Shown: positions 9,149 through 19,937 of the stretch, piece by piece | How positions within the stretch are numbered: position 1 is the first letter of the stretch | How the letters are laid out: each line of letters starts with the position of its first letter | Source: Phytobacter diazotrophicus | GTDB taxonomy: Bacteria; Pseudomonadota; Gammaproteobacteria; Enterobacterales; Enterobacteriaceae | Reading direction: 5' to 3' | DNA length: 64,000 nt | Assembly: GCA_004346725.1 (NCBI GenBank) | Contig: SMDE01000007.1 | Coordinates: 124,001 to 188,000, forward strand | Made by a program: the position numbers and the translations under genes | The notes under the pieces: generated by a model | Databases searched by the model: none | What the model was told of the DNA's origin: nothing | The model's input: the letters and a program-made list of their open reading frames with translations, nothing else

Positions 9149-9632
9149 GATGTTCAGCCTCTCTTTTTTAATGTCAGACACTAAGGTAAGGGAACTGACG
9201 TACAATGCTCACCTGCCAAAAACAGTGGGACTGATAACGTTCACTTATCGTTAACGTGGCAAAAATGTGCAACAAGCTGTAAGATTTGCCTGTAACTCTG
9301 ATAATAGAATAAAGAAACAACCGCTTCGCGTTAACATCCCGGCACTGACGGGAGACGACGATACTTTTCGGGCACGCGTTACCGTACCCCGACGCTTTTT
9401 TCGTGCTGGTTTTCCCCGGCGCCTTTCCTTTATTCACAACTGACCCGATGGGCATGATCGCCTGACTGGTTTACTCAAACTGAAAAGCAAGATGAACAAG
9501 GATTTGATCGCAATGCTTAACGCTATGCTGGATTTCTGACCATCCCCGCAGTGTCCCGGACCAGAAGACACATCTATATTTTTAATGAATTAAACATTCA
9601 TCGCATATAACAACTATACCAAGGTGTTTTCA
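9149..9632. other. Intergenic region between the methyltransferase gene and mdtK
   Basis: 484 bases between divergent genes. It includes an AT-rich stretch just before mdtK and the hairpin-prone sequence CGGGCACGCG around 9369. An open frame on the minus strand here (9174-9455) lacks a ribosome site and recognisable sequence. I see no confident RNA gene or operator. Confidence 0.4.
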
Positions 9633-11006
9633 GTGCAGAAGTACTTTACAGAAGCGCGCCAGTTGCTCGCCCTGGCTATCCCGGTGATCCTCGCGCAGGT
9701 CGCCCAAACCGCAATGGGGTTCGTTGATACGGTTATGGCTGGCGGTTACAGCGCCACCGATATGGCTGCTGTCGCCATTGGCACCTCTATCTGGCTGCCC
9801 GCTATCCTTTTTGGTCATGGACTGTTGTTGGCACTAACCCCGACGGTGGCGCAACTTAACGGCTCCGGGCGTCGCGAGCGTATTGCGCATCAGGTACGTC
9901 AGGGCTTCTGGCTGGCCGCTGCGGTGTCGATTCTGATAATGATCGTGCTGTGGAATGCCGGTTATATCATTCACGCCATGCATGACATCGATCCGCAACT
10001 GGCGGATAAAGCCGTGGGCTATTTACGCGCCCTGCTGTGGGGAGCGCCGGGCTACCTGTTCTTTCAGGTTGCACGTAATCAGTGCGAGGGGCTGGCGAAA
10101 ACCAAACCCGGCATGGTGATGGGTTTCCTCGGCCTGCTGGTGAACATTCCCATTAACTACATCTTTATTTACGGTCATTTCGGCATGCCGGAGCTGGGCG
10201 GTGTGGGTTGCGGTGTGGCAACGGCATCGGTCTACTGGGTGATGTTTGTCGCCATGCTCTCGTACGTTAAACGGGCGGGGTCCATGCGTGACATTCGCAA
10301 TGAAACGCATTCTGGCAAACCGGATCTGAGCGTTCTGAAACGTCTGGTACAGCTTGGTCTGCCTATCGCGCTGGCGCTCTTTTTTGAAGTGACCCTATTT
10401 GCCGTTGTGGCCCTGCTGGTATCGCCGCTGGGCATTGTGGATGTCGCAGGTCATCAGATCGCCCTGAATTTTAGTTCGCTGATGTTCGTGTTGCCGATGT
10501 CGCTTGCCGCCGCCGTCACAATCCGTGTCGGCTTCCGCCTGGGGCAAGGGTCCACGCTTGACGCGCAAACAGCCGCACATACCGGTCTTGGCGTGGGAGT
10601 GTGCATGGCGGTACTGACCGCTATCTTTACCGTTGCGCTGCGTGAACATATTGCGCTGCTTTATAACGATAATCCTGAGGTCGTCACGCTGGCCTCGCAA
10701 TTAATGCTGCTGGCTGGTTTGTACCAGATTTCCGATTCGATTCAGGTTATCGGCAGCGGGATTCTGCGTGGTTATAAAGATACACGTTCTATCTTCTTTA
10801 TTACCTTTACCGCCTACTGGGTACTGGGTTTACCGGCAGGTTATATACTGGCGTTAACCGACCTGGTGGTTGATCGGATGGGTCCGGCGGGATTCTGGAT
10901 GGGCTTTATCATTGGGCTGACGTCGGCAGCTATTCTGATGATGCTCAGAATGCGTTTCCTCCAGCGCCAGCCGTCGTCCATCATTTTACAGCGCGCCGCG
11001 CGTTAA
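9633..11006 (+). CDS. mdtK: MATE-family multidrug efflux pump MdtK (NorM)
   Basis: A 457-residue, 12-helix inner membrane antiporter that exports cationic drugs such as norfloxacin using a sodium or proton gradient. It matches E. coli MdtK in length and nearly throughout. The start is GTG at 9633, with AAGGTG six bases upstream; the alternative GTG at 9624 lies inside this ribosome site. Two homologous six-helix halves meet near residue 230. Confidence 0.96.
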   Translation: MQKYFTEARQLLALAIPVILAQVAQTAMGFVDTVMAGGYSATDMAAVAIGTSIWLPAILFGHGLLLALTPTVAQLNGSGRRERIAHQVRQGFWLAAAVSILIMIVLWNAGYIIHAMHDIDPQLADKAVGYLRALLWGAPGYLFFQVARNQCEGLAKTKPGMVMGFLGLLVNIPINYIFIYGHFGMPELGGVGCGVATASVYWVMFVAMLSYVKRAGSMRDIRNETHSGKPDLSVLKRLVQLGLPIALALFFEVTLFAVVALLVSPLGIVDVAGHQIALNFSSLMFVLPMSLAAAVTIRVGFRLGQGSTLDAQTAAHTGLGVGVCMAVLTAIFTVALREHIALLYNDNPEVVTLASQLMLLAGLYQISDSIQVIGSGILRGYKDTRSIFFITFTAYWVLGLPAGYILALTDLVVDRMGPAGFWMGFIIGLTSAAILMMLRMRFLQRQPSSIILQRAAR

Positions 11007-11012
11007 TATCGG

Positions 11013-11039
11013 CGTAGCCGTCATCGGGCGGCTACGTTT
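11013..11039 (+). terminator. Probable mdtK terminator
   Basis: An 8-bp inverted repeat CGTAGCCG/CGGCTACG six bases after the stop codon, followed only by TTTCC, so termination may be weak. Confidence 0.5.
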
Positions 11040-11124
11040 CCTTGCCAGGCGACCGGCTTTCAATGCGCGAAGATATGCAAAACATCCTGGTGAAACGAGA
11101 GAAATTCAGCAAAAGGAGTGCCTG

Positions 11125-11409
11125 ATGGCTGGCATTGTTGCGTTAGTTTACTTTGTTGTAGGTTTCGTGGCTTTCACGCGAAAAATCAAGCTCTTTACCA
11201 TTGCCTCCACCCTGCTTCTTTTTGTCGCACTGAAGATGATTGCCGTCAGCCAGCCACTCACATCCGTCTTTATCGCGCTCTTGGTCATCGCATTTGTGGT
11301 GTTGCTCGCCATGAAAAGCGAACGTGACAATAAAAGCGTCTTTTATTTCTCGCTTCCCTGTTGGCTGCTGATTGGCGCGGTGCTGATTCATCTGTTTTAT
11401 CTCACCTGA
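11125..11409 (+). CDS. Small membrane protein of unknown function
   Basis: A 94-residue protein with three or four hydrophobic segments (about residues 3-15, 22-38, 45-63 and 74-92) separated by short charged loops (RKIK, KSERDNK). An AAAGGAG ribosome site lies 8 bases before ATG. I do not recognise the family. It lies between mdtK and the tRNA-Val pair, where gene content differs among enteric bacteria. Confidence 0.72.
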   Translation: MAGIVALVYFVVGFVAFTRKIKLFTIASTLLLFVALKMIAVSQPLTSVFIALLVIAFVVLLAMKSERDNKSVFYFSLPCWLLIGAVLIHLFYLT

Positions 11410-11559
11410 TTTTTTGTCACACAATTGCCTTGCGACAGCCCCGGCCGTCGCTTGCTTTTGTGCAGCATGCGGATCATTCTCAGGCTATATATCTCTCCCG
11501 CAGATTCCTGAATGTGTTAACCCTCCCCTTGAAGTCAGTTGAGTATACGAAGGCACCGT

Positions 11560-11930
11560 TATGTCGACCCTTTACTTGTTACGATTGAACTTGCATCAGA
11601 GCACCTTTCCCGGCTTGCCCCGCGGGCTTTGAAATACACTATGCCCCCACAGCGTCGGATCGCGTGAAGGTTGTATAACGGGACGGCGAGCGCATCCGCG
11701 CCGTCCTCACCAACGGTTCGACCGGCCTCAATGCCTCACAGCACTCCCGAAACTCGACATCATCTGCGCGCTGGGTGCCGGGTATGAAAATATCGATGTC
11801 TCGGCTGCAAAAGCGCGAAATATCACCATCACCCATGGACCGGGGACCAATGATACTTCCGCCGCCGATCATGCGATGGCACTGCTGATGGCAATCGCGC
11901 GGGGAATTCAAGTTAGTGTTAGATAACCTG
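11560..11930 (+). pseudogene. Remnant of a D-isomer-specific 2-hydroxyacid dehydrogenase
   Basis: Translated pieces match the N-terminal catalytic domain of this NAD-dependent dehydrogenase family. One frame reads FEIHYAPTASDRVKVV, then a stop (TAA near 11678), then RIRAVLTNGSTGL. After a frameshift near 11740 another frame reads LPKLDIICALGAGYENIDV and then THGPGTNDTSAADHAMALL. The coenzyme domain (GxGxxG) and the rest of the protein are missing, so the gene is dead. Confidence 0.75.
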
Positions 11931-12241
11931 CAGGCCTATTTTACAGGTCAACTGGTTCTTACCCCTGTCCGTTAAGCGAAGGGCATGGCGCATTGCGGTT
12001 TTTTGCGCCATAAAATGCAGGCCAGAGGGAAGACGCAAAATCACGTACTGTGCGGATAATCGTCAAAGCAATGCTTCGGAAATGCATTCTGCTCAATCAT
12101 TATCCTTTAACATCAGTGAAATATGCCGTTCATGTATAAAAGTTCCGCAGTCGGGCGCATTCCGGTAGAAAATAGCGATTTTCTTCTTGCCACATCACAA
12201 GGCTGCCGCTAATATTCGTCCCCGTTGTCAGGCACAACAAT
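11931..12241. other. Region upstream of the tRNA-Val genes
   Basis: Contains the 3' junction of the pseudogene and must hold the promoter for the tRNA transcript. An AT-rich stretch at 12100-12190 is the likely promoter region, but I see no clear -35/-10 pair or other gene. Confidence 0.35.
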
Positions 12242-12318
12242 GCGTTCATAGCTCAGTTGGTTAGAGCACCACCTTGACATGGTGGGGGTCGTTGGTTCGA
12301 GTCCAATTGAACGCACCA
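12242..12318 (+). tRNA. valV: tRNA-Val (GAC)
   Basis: 77 bases with a complete cloverleaf: acceptor arms GCGTTCA/TGAACGC, anticodon GAC at 12276-12278, T-loop GGTTCGAGTCC and encoded CCA. Position and sequence match E. coli valV. Confidence 0.97.
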
Positions 12319-12328
12319 TCTCTTTAGT

Positions 12329-12405
12329 GCGTCCGTAGCTCAGTTGGTTAGAGCACCACCTTGACATGGTGGGGGTCGGTGGTTCGAGTCCACTCGGACG
12401 CACCA
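12329..12405 (+). tRNA. valW: tRNA-Val (GAC), second copy
   Basis: 77 bases, 10 bases after the first copy; anticodon GAC at 12363-12365 and encoded CCA. It differs from the first mainly in compensatory acceptor and T-stem changes (GCGTCCG/CGGACGC). The two form the valVW transcript. Confidence 0.97.
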
Positions 12406-12452
12406 TTCAAGCGTTTCTTCTGTTTTTTCTTCTCTCTTATTTATCAGCCTTC

Positions 12453-12482
12453 AAAAAAGGCCCCGGCGTTGACCGAAGCCTT
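12453..12482 (-). terminator. Terminator of the alcohol dehydrogenase gene
   Basis: A 10-bp stem with two wobble pairs (12457-12466 with 12473-12482), followed on the minus strand by a T6 run. Confidence 0.8.
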
Positions 12483-12492
12483 TAGTATGACC

Positions 12493-13548
12493 TTATTCCA
12501 CCAGCGTCTGCATATCGATCACGAAGCGGTATTTCACATCGCTTTTCAGCAAACGTTCAAAGGCATCGTTGATCTGGTCCATGCGAATCACCTCTGAATC
12601 CGCCGTGATATTGTGCTTACCGCAGAAATCGAGCATCTCTTGCGTTTCGGCAATACCGCCGATACACGAACCGGATACAGAACGACGCCCCAGAATCATC
12701 GGTAATGTACTGACTGCCGGTTCAATATCGCCTAACAGTCCAACGAATACCAGTGTGCCGTCCAGCGTCAGTGTTGGCATATACGGATTGATATCATGGG
12801 CATAAGGTACGGTGTCGATAATCAGCTCAAACTGCCCTTTCACGGCGTCCATCTGTTGCGGATCGGTCGAGAGCACCACGTGTTGCGCACCCAGTTGCCG
12901 CGCATCCGCCTCTTTGCCCGGTGAGCGGGTGAACAACGTGACTTCCGCCCCCATCGCATGCGCCAGTTTCAGCGCCATATGCCCTAAACCGCCCAGACCA
13001 ATGACGGCGACCTTGCTGCCGGCTTTTACGCCCCAACGACGCAGCGGCGACCAGGTGGTAATGCCCGCGCAAAGTAACGGCGCAACGGCCTGTACATCAA
13101 GGTTTTCCGGGATGCGCAACACGAAATCTTCACTACAGATAATAGAGCGCGAATAACCGCCGTAGGTCGGCATGTGGTCATGGCGGTCAATGCCGTTGTA
13201 CGTCTGAATGTTGCCCTCTTCGCAATATTGTTCAAGCCCCTGCTTACAGGAGGAACACTCACGGCAGGAATCCACCATGCAACCGATCCCCACTAAATCT
13301 CCGGCCTTAAATTTACTCACGCCCGGACCTACGCGGGTGACGCGGCCGACGATCTCATGCCCCGGCACCAGCGGGTACTGGCTAAACCCCCAGTCGTTGC
13401 GCGCCTGGTGTAAGTCTGAGTGGCACACGCCGCAATACAGAATATCGATAACCACATCATCCGCTCTGGGATCCCGACGCTCAAAATAGTGCGGAGCAAG
13501 GGGAGCCTTACTCGATTGTGCGGCATAGCCAAGTACTTTTATCGTCAT
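12493..13548 (-). CDS. Zinc-dependent alcohol dehydrogenase, cinnamyl-alcohol/YahK type
   Basis: A 351-residue NAD(P)-dependent medium-chain dehydrogenase. The catalytic zinc site is CGVCHSDLHQ plus GHEIVGRV; the structural zinc site is CRECSSCKQGLEQYC; the Rossmann motif is GLGGLGH. Length and motifs resemble E. coli YahK, a broad aldehyde reductase, but it does not seem to be the ortholog. The ATG at 13546-13548 is chosen because a GGAG lies 8 bases upstream; the open frame extends to 13671 without support. It is divergent from the phosphatase gene at 13860. Confidence 0.88.
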   Translation of the reverse strand: MTIKVLGYAAQSSKAPLAPHYFERRDPRADDVVIDILYCGVCHSDLHQARNDWGFSQYPLVPGHEIVGRVTRVGPGVSKFKAGDLVGIGCMVDSCRECSSCKQGLEQYCEEGNIQTYNGIDRHDHMPTYGGYSRSIICSEDFVLRIPENLDVQAVAPLLCAGITTWSPLRRWGVKAGSKVAVIGLGGLGHMALKLAHAMGAEVTLFTRSPGKEADARQLGAQHVVLSTDPQQMDAVKGQFELIIDTVPYAHDINPYMPTLTLDGTLVFVGLLGDIEPAVSTLPMILGRRSVSGSCIGGIAETQEMLDFCGKHNITADSEVIRMDQINDAFERLLKSDVKYRFVIDMQTLVE

Positions 13549-13859
13549 CTTTATCACTCCGGGTTCTGACATAATTGACCAGGATTCGTCCTGAGACGGT
13601 ACATACGTCCACGACGTCTGGTGTTTGAGTATCCATTGTCTGTATGTCCTGCGCTTTGCACTTTCTGTCATCCGGTAGCGGTGAGACCGTAAGAACCGAC
13701 ACGCTCGATCATGTTCACTTTATTTCGAGCAACTTATTGATTCTATTAATTGCGCAACAAACTCATCATAATCATTTGAAGAAAAATCAATAAAAATGCA
13801 CAATCGAGCAATAACGAGCATGAAAGACTGACGCTAATTTCGTTGATGAGGACTCAATC
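13549..13859. other. Divergent promoter region
   Basis: 311 bases between divergently read genes. The part nearest the phosphatase (13730-13850) is AT-rich and includes AACAAACTCATCATAATC and GAGCAATAACGAGC repeats of GAGCA. I see no operator I can name. Confidence 0.35.
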
Positions 13860-14651
13860 ATGAACCACGCTGTACCCGACATCGCTTTTTTGCATGAACT
13901 TGCTGATGCGGCAGACAAACAGACATTGCCGCGTTTTCGCTCGCAGTTAAATCTGCATGTAGACACAAAACCGAAAGAGGGTTATCGCTTTGATCCTGTG
14001 ACCGATGCGGACCGCGAAGCTGAACGCGCCATTCGCGCCATCATTGACGCCCGCTATCCTGACCATTCAATTATGGGCGAAGAATTCGGGATCACCGGAA
14101 GCGGGCCGTTGCAGTGGGTGCTGGATCCCGTTGACGGTACCCGGCCGTTCCTGTGTGGTATTCCGGTATGGGGAACGCTCATTGGCCTGACCGTTGAAGG
14201 CCGTGGGCATCTGGGCATGATGAGCCAACCGTTTACCGGTGAACGTTTTTGGGCAGATGGCAGGCAATCCTGGCGCAGTGGCCCACAGGGAACCGCTCCA
14301 CTGAACACCCGAAAAGGACTCTCTGTGGACCAGGCGATTTTGCACATCACCTCGCCTGAACCGGTTTCCCGTTTCCCGGAGGTTAATTTTGCTGCGCTGG
14401 ATGACGCCGCGCTCATGACGCGTTACGGCGGGGAGTGCTATGCCATGGCGATGCTGGCTGCCGGACAGATTGATCTCTGTCTGGAATATTCCCTGCAACC
14501 CTATGATATTGTGGCGTTAATCCCCATCATTGAGCAGGCAGGCGGCGTTGTAACCACTTTAAGCGGTGGTCGTCCTGAGGCGGGCGGGCATGTTCTGGCG
14601 GCGGGTTGCCCCGAGGTTCATGCTCACGCGCTGAAACTGCTTCATAGCTAA
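13860..14651 (+). CDS. Inositol-monophosphatase-family phosphatase, HisN-like
   Basis: A 263-residue magnesium-dependent phosphatase. Metal ligands are present: GEE at 73-75, DPVDGT at 89-94 and the late QPYDIVALIP with its Asp near 216. The sequence resembles HisN-type histidinol-phosphate phosphatases more than SuhB. Enteric bacteria already have HisB for that step, so another sugar phosphate could be the substrate. A GAGG lies 10 bases before ATG. Confidence 0.85.
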   Translation: MNHAVPDIAFLHELADAADKQTLPRFRSQLNLHVDTKPKEGYRFDPVTDADREAERAIRAIIDARYPDHSIMGEEFGITGSGPLQWVLDPVDGTRPFLCGIPVWGTLIGLTVEGRGHLGMMSQPFTGERFWADGRQSWRSGPQGTAPLNTRKGLSVDQAILHITSPEPVSRFPEVNFAALDDAALMTRYGGECYAMAMLAAGQIDLCLEYSLQPYDIVALIPIIEQAGGVVTTLSGGRPEAGGHVLAAGCPEVHAHALKLLHS

Positions 14652-14748
14652 ATCGGTTAAGCTGTGGCCATCGTATGCCGAACGCCTGAGTATTTGTTTC
14701 AAATTTGTTAGCATAAATCGATAGTCGCAATATCCGTATCCCTTACTG

Positions 14749-14778
14749 AACCTTTGCCTTTTTGTGGGCAAAGGTTTT
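14749..14778 (+). terminator. Intrinsic terminator after the phosphatase gene
   Basis: A 10-bp perfect stem AACCTTTGCC/GGCAAAGGTT with an 8-base loop, then TT and an AT-rich run. Confidence 0.75.
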
Positions 14779-14904
14779 AATTTCACGTCAACAAGGCAAA
14801 TTCAATTTTGTGATAACTTAACACGTTGATAACACTTCGTTGTGAAACTGCCCAGATGATTTTTGAAACAACGTTTTCATTTTCCTTTTGCCCGATTTTC
14901 ATCG

Positions 14905-14941
14905 TATAATGGCATTCTATTCACTCTTGAATGGTTTCAGC
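14905..14941 (+). promoter_or_regulatory. pykF -10 box and Cra (FruR) operator
   Basis: TATAAT at 14905-14910 is a consensus -10 box. CTTGAATGGTTTCAGC at 14926-14941, just downstream of the expected start point, matches the known E. coli pykF Cra site. Cra bound here represses glycolytic flux until fructose-1-phosphate or fructose-1,6-bisphosphate releases it. Confidence 0.85.
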
Positions 14942-15147
14942 TCATTGAACTGTAAAACTCAACCATTACATTATGACTTTCCCGGCTGGGCTGAAACACA
15001 GGCACACATTACTCTGCACGCTTTTTTGATGTCACCTATCCTTAGGCTGTGGCATCGCAACTTTCGTAACACAGGTTTGACTCCGAAGCTTCGCACTAAC
15101 CGGAGCGTGATTTCCATATCCTTCTCAACTTAAAGACTAAGACTGTC

Positions 15148-16560
15148 ATGAAAAAGACCAAAATTGTTTGCACCATCGGTCCGAAAACCGAATCCGAAGA
15201 GATGTTAGCAAAAATGCTGGACGCAGGAATGAACGTAATGCGTCTGAACTTCTCTCACGGTGACTATGCTGAGCACGGCCAGCGCATCCAGAACTTGCGC
15301 AACGTAATGAGCAAAACCGGTAAAAAAGCGGCGATTCTGCTGGACACTAAAGGTCCGGAAATCCGCACAATCAAACTCGAAGGCGGTAATGATGTTTCGC
15401 TGAAAGCGGGCCAGACTTTCACCTTCACCACCGACAAAACGGTTATCGGCAACACGGAAACCGTTGCAGTAACCTACGAAGGTTTCACCAGCGATCTGCA
15501 GGTTGGTAACACGGTACTGGTTGACGACGGCCTGATCGGCATGGAAGTCACCGCCATCGAAGGCAACAAAGTCATCTGTAAGGTACTGAACAACGGTGAC
15601 CTGGGCGAAAACAAAGGCGTTAACCTGCCAGGCGTATCCATCGCTCTGCCAGCGCTGGCTGAAAAAGATAAACAAGACCTGATCTTCGGTTGCGAACAAG
15701 GCGTTGACTTTGTTGCTGCCTCTTTCATCCGTAAGCGTTCTGATGTGGAAGAAATTCGTCAGCACCTGAAAGCGCACGGCGGCGAGAACATCCAGATCAT
15801 CTCCAAAATCGAAAACCAGGAAGGTCTGAATAACTTCGACGAAATCCTCGAAGCCTCTGACGGTATCATGGTTGCGCGTGGTGACCTGGGCGTAGAAATT
15901 CCGGTTGAAGAAGTGATCTTCGCGCAGAAGATGATGATCGAGAAATGTATCCGCGCGCGTAAAGTGGTTATCACCGCGACCCAGATGCTGGACTCTATGA
16001 TCAAGAACCCGCGTCCGACCCGTGCGGAAGCAGGTGACGTGGCGAACGCCATCCTCGACGGCACCGACGCAGTCATGCTGTCTGGTGAATCCGCAAAAGG
16101 TAAGTACCCGCTGGAAGCAGTGACCATCATGGCGACCATCTGCGAACGTACCGATCGCGTCATGACCAGCCGTCTGGATTTCAACAACGACAGCCGCAAA
16201 CTGCGTATCACCGAAGCGGTGTGCCGTGGTGCGGTTGAAACGGCTGAAAAACTGGATGCCCCGCTGATCGTGGTTGCAACCCAGGGCGGTAAATCTGCAC
16301 GTGCAGTACGTAAATACTTCCCGGATGCCACCATCCTGGCGCTGACCACTAACGAAACCACCGCTCGTCAGCTAGTACTGAGCAAAGGCGTTGTCGCGCA
16401 ACTGGTTGAAGAAATCGCCTCTACTGATGATTTCTACCGCCTGGGCAAAGAGCTGGCCGTACAGAGCGGTCTGGCGCAGAAAGGCGATGTTGTGGTCATG
16501 GTTTCCGGCGCACTGGTCTCCAGCGGCACCACCAACACGGCATCTGTACACGTCCTGTAA
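15148..16560 (+). CDS. pykF: Pyruvate kinase I
   Basis: A 470-residue enzyme, the same length as E. coli PykF. It transfers phosphate from phosphoenolpyruvate to ADP and is activated by fructose-1,6-bisphosphate. Visible are the N-terminal KIVCTIGP strand, the active-site segment [10 protein letters not shown] around residue 218, [10 protein letters not shown], and the C-terminal allosteric domain. The leader is about 220 bases and carries a Cra operator. ppsA, the reverse step, lies 20 kb away and is also Cra-controlled. Confidence 0.98.
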   Translation: MKKTKIVCTIGPKTESEEMLAKMLDAGMNVMRLNFSHGDYAEHGQRIQNLRNVMSKTGKKAAILLDTKGPEIRTIKLEGGNDVSLKAGQTFTFTTDKTVIGNTETVAVTYEGFTSDLQVGNTVLVDDGLIGMEVTAIEGNKVICKVLNNGDLGENKGVNLPGVSIALPALAEKDKQDLIFGCEQGVDFVAASFIRKRSDVEEIRQHLKAHGGENIQIISKIENQEGLNNFDEILEASDGIMVARGDLGVEIPVEEVIFAQKMMIEKCIRARKVVITATQMLDSMIKNPRPTRAEAGDVANAILDGTDAVMLSGESAKGKYPLEAVTIMATICERTDRVMTSRLDFNNDSRKLRITEAVCRGAVETAEKLDAPLIVVATQGGKSARAVRKYFPDATILALTTNETTARQLVLSKGVVAQLVEEIASTDDFYRLGKELAVQSGLAQKGDVVVMVSGALVSSGTTNTASVHVL

Positions 16561-16586
16561 TAATACCCGGACGAATATTCGTGTTT

Positions 16587-16613
16587 AAAAAAGCGCCTTC
16601 GGGCGCTTTTTTT
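16587..16613 (+). terminator. Intrinsic terminator of pykF
   Basis: Stem AGCGCC/GGCGCT with a TTCG tetraloop, A residues before and T7 after. Confidence 0.92.
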
Positions 16614-16796
16614 ATATATCAGAAGTCACCCCGAATAAAAAAGCAAATCGGATTTCACTATTTAAACTGCTTATTATCTAAGATGAATCCGATGGAAGCT
16701 TGCTGTTTTATCACACTTTTTTTAACGTTTTATACAAAGTCGGTGTTTCTTTGAGCGAACGATCAAATTTAAGTGGATTCCCATCAAAAAAATATT

Positions 16797-16824
16797 CTCA
16801 ACATAAAAAACTTTGTGTAATACT
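16797..16824 (+). promoter_or_regulatory. lpp promoter
   Basis: CTCAAC (16797-16802) and AATACT (16819-16824) lie 16 bases apart. The region from the AT-rich upstream stretch to the ribosome site is almost identical to the well-studied E. coli lpp promoter and leader. Confidence 0.85.
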
Positions 16825-16856
16825 TGTAACGCTACATGGAGATTAACTCAATCTAG

Positions 16857-17105
<249 letters not shown>

Positions 17106-17120
17106 GAGTACCTGTGATGA

Positions 17121-17149
17121 AATGGCGCACATTGTGCGCCATTTTTTTT
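17121..17149 (+). terminator. Intrinsic terminator of lpp
   Basis: A 10-bp perfect stem AATGGCGCAC/GTGCGCCATT with an ATT loop and a T8 run; matches E. coli lpp. Confidence 0.95.
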
Positions 17150-17174
17150 GTCTGCGATTTACCCTTCCCTGTTT

Positions 17175-18191
17175 TTACTGCGTCACGGTCTTCCCGCTTT
17201 CTTCCGTATTCACATCTGCACTGGCATCACGATTCTGTGCCGATACAACGCTTTCCGTTGTTACCTTGCCGCTTTTGTTCGCAGGAATGGCCACGGGATA
17301 ACCCGCACGTCGGTATAACGCTTTGTCTATCAGCGCCCTGTCACCACCACCCTGCTCTATGGTGCTCGCCAGGCCTGCCGGGAACGAGATAGGCAGCGTC
17401 TGTGTATTCTCCCCGACGTTCTGCGACAGAGGTCGATGTACCTCGATATAGTGGCGTCCATCGGGTTCTACGGCGTATTTGACCGGCTCGTTAAGGATGG
17501 TGACCCGCGTACCGGTATTCACCTGTGAGAACAGAGACTGAATATCCGCAGCGTTCATCCGCATGCACCCTGAACTGACACGCAGCCCTACGCTGTCAGG
17601 CGCACTGGTACCATGGATGAGGTATTCGCCGTTGCCTATCCCCAGACGCAGCGCATAGCGCCCCAGCGGGTTATTTGGCCCGGCGGGTACCACAGCGGGC
17701 AATTCAATGCCTTGCGCCAGCGAACGCGCGCGGATGCCTGCGGTAGGCGTCCAGGTCGGGTTGGGGATCTTCTGGCTGATACGGGTGGTTGTGACCGGCG
17801 TTTCAAGCCCCTGCTGACCAATCCCCAGCGGGAAGACCTGAACGATATCTTTGCCGGGTGGATAATAATACAACCGCAATTCAGCAAGGTTAACAACGAT
17901 CCCGTCCCGTGGCGTATCCGGTAGCAGCATTTGCGACGGAATGGTGACGACCGTACCCGCTCTGGGTACCGGTGCGATAGTGTTATTGGCTTCGATAATC
18001 AGCATTGCCGCCGTATCAAAGTGCCGGGCAATGGCCTGCAGGTTTTTATCGCTCTCCTGAACGGTATAAGTCTGGTTTTGACCGATAAGACGACTTCCGG
18101 CCGGTGGGAGCGGATAATCCACAGCCCAGGCCATCTGAATAGCGCTAAAAGCGCCAATAAGAGACAATGTTATAGTAGACGCGCGTTTCAT
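17175..18191 (-). CDS. ldtE: L,D-transpeptidase LdtE (YnhG)
   Basis: A 338-residue periplasmic enzyme (E. coli 334). A signal peptide ends near residue 23 (AWA), a LysM peptidoglycan-binding domain spans about 40-86, and a YkuD catalytic domain about 95-235 contains HGTS (His193) and SSGCMRM (Cys209). LdtE forms mDAP-mDAP (3-3) cross-links in peptidoglycan. The tail after residue 280 is Thr/Ser/Lys-rich and low complexity. Confidence 0.94.
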   Translation of the reverse strand: MKRASTITLSLIGAFSAIQMAWAVDYPLPPAGSRLIGQNQTYTVQESDKNLQAIARHFDTAAMLIIEANNTIAPVPRAGTVVTIPSQMLLPDTPRDGIVVNLAELRLYYYPPGKDIVQVFPLGIGQQGLETPVTTTRISQKIPNPTWTPTAGIRARSLAQGIELPAVVPAGPNNPLGRYALRLGIGNGEYLIHGTSAPDSVGLRVSSGCMRMNAADIQSLFSQVNTGTRVTILNEPVKYAVEPDGRHYIEVHRPLSQNVGENTQTLPISFPAGLASTIEQGGGDRALIDKALYRRAGYPVAIPANKSGKVTTESVVSAQNRDASADVNTEESGKTVTQ

Positions 18192-18286
18192 GCTGGATGT
18201 CCTGTATCACGGCAGAGGCCGAAAGCTGAATAACCAACGAGGCGCGGATGCACCTCGCGTAACAGGATGAAAGCTGTCTATTTAGT

Positions 18287-18703
18287 TTAGCTAATGTTGG
18301 CAGCTTTGGAGCGAATTGCGCGAATCATCGCTTCCAGTCCCTGAGAACGGGACGGGGTAAGGTGTTGAGTCAAAGACATCTTTTCAAACCACGGGCGCAC
18401 ATCGAACGCCAGGATGTCCTGCGCGGTCATCTGCTGGTAAAGAATGAACACAATGGCAATAAGCCCTTTGACGATGGCTGCATCGCTATCGCCCGCCAGC
18501 TCAATCACGCCTTCGTCATTACGGTGCATGATAATCCAGACCTGACTCTGGCAACCCTGAATAATGTTTTCCGGATTGTGCGCCTCGTCGCTGAGCGCAG
18601 GCAACCGCTGCCCCAGCTCAATGATGTACAGATACTTCTCTTCCCAGTTGGCACAGCGCCCAAAATTGCGCAGTAGTTTGTCTCTGTCGGGTAAAACGGC
18701 CAT
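18287..18703 (-). CDS. sufE: Sulfur acceptor SufE
   Basis: A 138-residue protein. Cys51 in IIQGCQSQ accepts the persulfide sulfur from SufS, stimulates it and passes sulfur to SufB. Last gene of the suf operon, 13 bases after sufS. Confidence 0.96.
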   Translation of the reverse strand: MAVLPDRDKLLRNFGRCANWEEKYLYIIELGQRLPALSDEAHNPENIIQGCQSQVWIIMHRNDEGVIELAGDSDAAIVKGLIAIVFILYQQMTAQDILAFDVRPWFEKMSLTQHLTPSRSQGLEAMIRAIRSKAANIS

Positions 18704-18716
18704 GTATGCCTCTCTG

Positions 18717-19937
18717 TTAGCCCAGCAACTGATGAATACGTTTCAGGCCAGCCACCAGACGATCCACCTCTTCTTGCGTGTTATACATCACCAGTGACGC
18801 ACGACACATTGCCGGAACATTATAAAAAGCCATCAGCGGCATGGCGCAATGATGCCCTGTTCGCACGGCCACACCATAATTATCAAGGAAGCTCCCCACA
18901 TCATAGGCATGATGTTTGCCGAGGTTAAAGGCAATGACCCCCAGACGTTCCTGCGGGCCATAGAGCGTTAAATCGGGCACATCCGCCAGCGCATTCAGGG
19001 CATAGCGCATCAGCGTCTGCTCATAGTGAGCAATCGCGTCCAGCCCAAGGCCGCTGACATAATCGATTGCGGCCCCCAGACCAATAATACCCCCGGTATT
19101 GGGTGTACCCGCTTCGAAACGCCACGGCGCTTTGGCATAGGTTGTCCCTTCGGTCAGACTCACGGTGGCAATCATAGAGCCGCCACCTTCCCACGGCGGC
19201 ATGGCCTGTAAGATGTCCTCTTTGACATACAGCACGCCAATCCCCGTCGGGCCGTAGAGCTTATGGCCTGAGAAAACATAGAAATCGCAATCCAGCGCCT
19301 GCACATCGACCGTGTGATGCATGATGGCCTGCGCGCCATCAATCAGCACCTTCGCGCCATGTTGATGGGCCAGCGCTATCATTTCCGCTACCGGATTTTC
19401 AGTTCCCAGCACATTGGAGACCTGTGTGACCGCCAACAGCCGCGTACGCGCATCAAACAAGCCAGGCAGCGCCTCACGTTGTAATGTTCCGTCGATATTG
19501 AGCGGTATGACGCGCAGCTCAGCACCGACGCGCTCACACAGCATCTGCCACGGCACGATATTCGCGTGATGCTCCATGGCGCTGATGATGATATTGTCGC
19601 CCGCCCGCACCTGACTGTTGCCCCAACTGTTGGCTACCAGATTGATGCCTTCGGTGGTGCCACGCACGAAAACCAACTCTTCTGGTAACCGGGCGTTCAG
19701 GAAACCGGCGACTTGCGTGCGAACCTGTTCCATGCGCTGCGTGGCTTCGGCGCTCAGGGTATGGATCCCTCTGTGCACCGCCGCATAGCCGTGGCGAAAA
19801 AACTCCGCTTCGGCATCAATAACCTGATTCGGTTTTTGCGCGCTGGCTGCACTGTCCAGATACGCCAGCGGCACCCCGTTAACTTCACGCGTCAGGACCG
19901 GGAAATCGGCGCGTACGCTGTGAACGGAAAAACTCAT
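18717..19937 (-). CDS. sufS: Cysteine desulfurase SufS
   Basis: A 406-residue class V aminotransferase-fold enzyme using pyridoxal phosphate. The PLP lysine is in FSGHKLYGP near residue 226 and the catalytic Cys in RTGHHCAMP near 364. It removes sulfur from L-cysteine (and selenium from selenocysteine) for Fe-S cluster assembly. Its start overlaps the end of sufD by four bases, a sign of coupled translation. Confidence 0.97.
   Translation of the reverse strand: MSFSVHSVRADFPVLTREVNGVPLAYLDSAASAQKPNQVIDAEAEFFRHGYAAVHRGIHTLSAEATQRMEQVRTQVAGFLNARLPEELVFVRGTTEGINLVANSWGNSQVRAGDNIIISAMEHHANIVPWQMLCERVGAELRVIPLNIDGTLQREALPGLFDARTRLLAVTQVSNVLGTENPVAEMIALAHQHGAKVLIDGAQAIMHHTVDVQALDCDFYVFSGHKLYGPTGIGVLYVKEDILQAMPPWEGGGSMIATVSLTEGTTYAKAPWRFEAGTPNTGGIIGLGAAIDYVSGLGLDAIAHYEQTLMRYALNALADVPDLTLYGPQERLGVIAFNLGKHHAYDVGSFLDNYGVAVRTGHHCAMPLMAFYNVPAMCRASLVMYNTQEEVDRLVAGLKRIHQLLG

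Noticed and set aside
9174..9455. 93-residue open frame upstream of mdtK
   Set aside because: No ribosome site, overlaps the start of the methyltransferase gene region and looks random.
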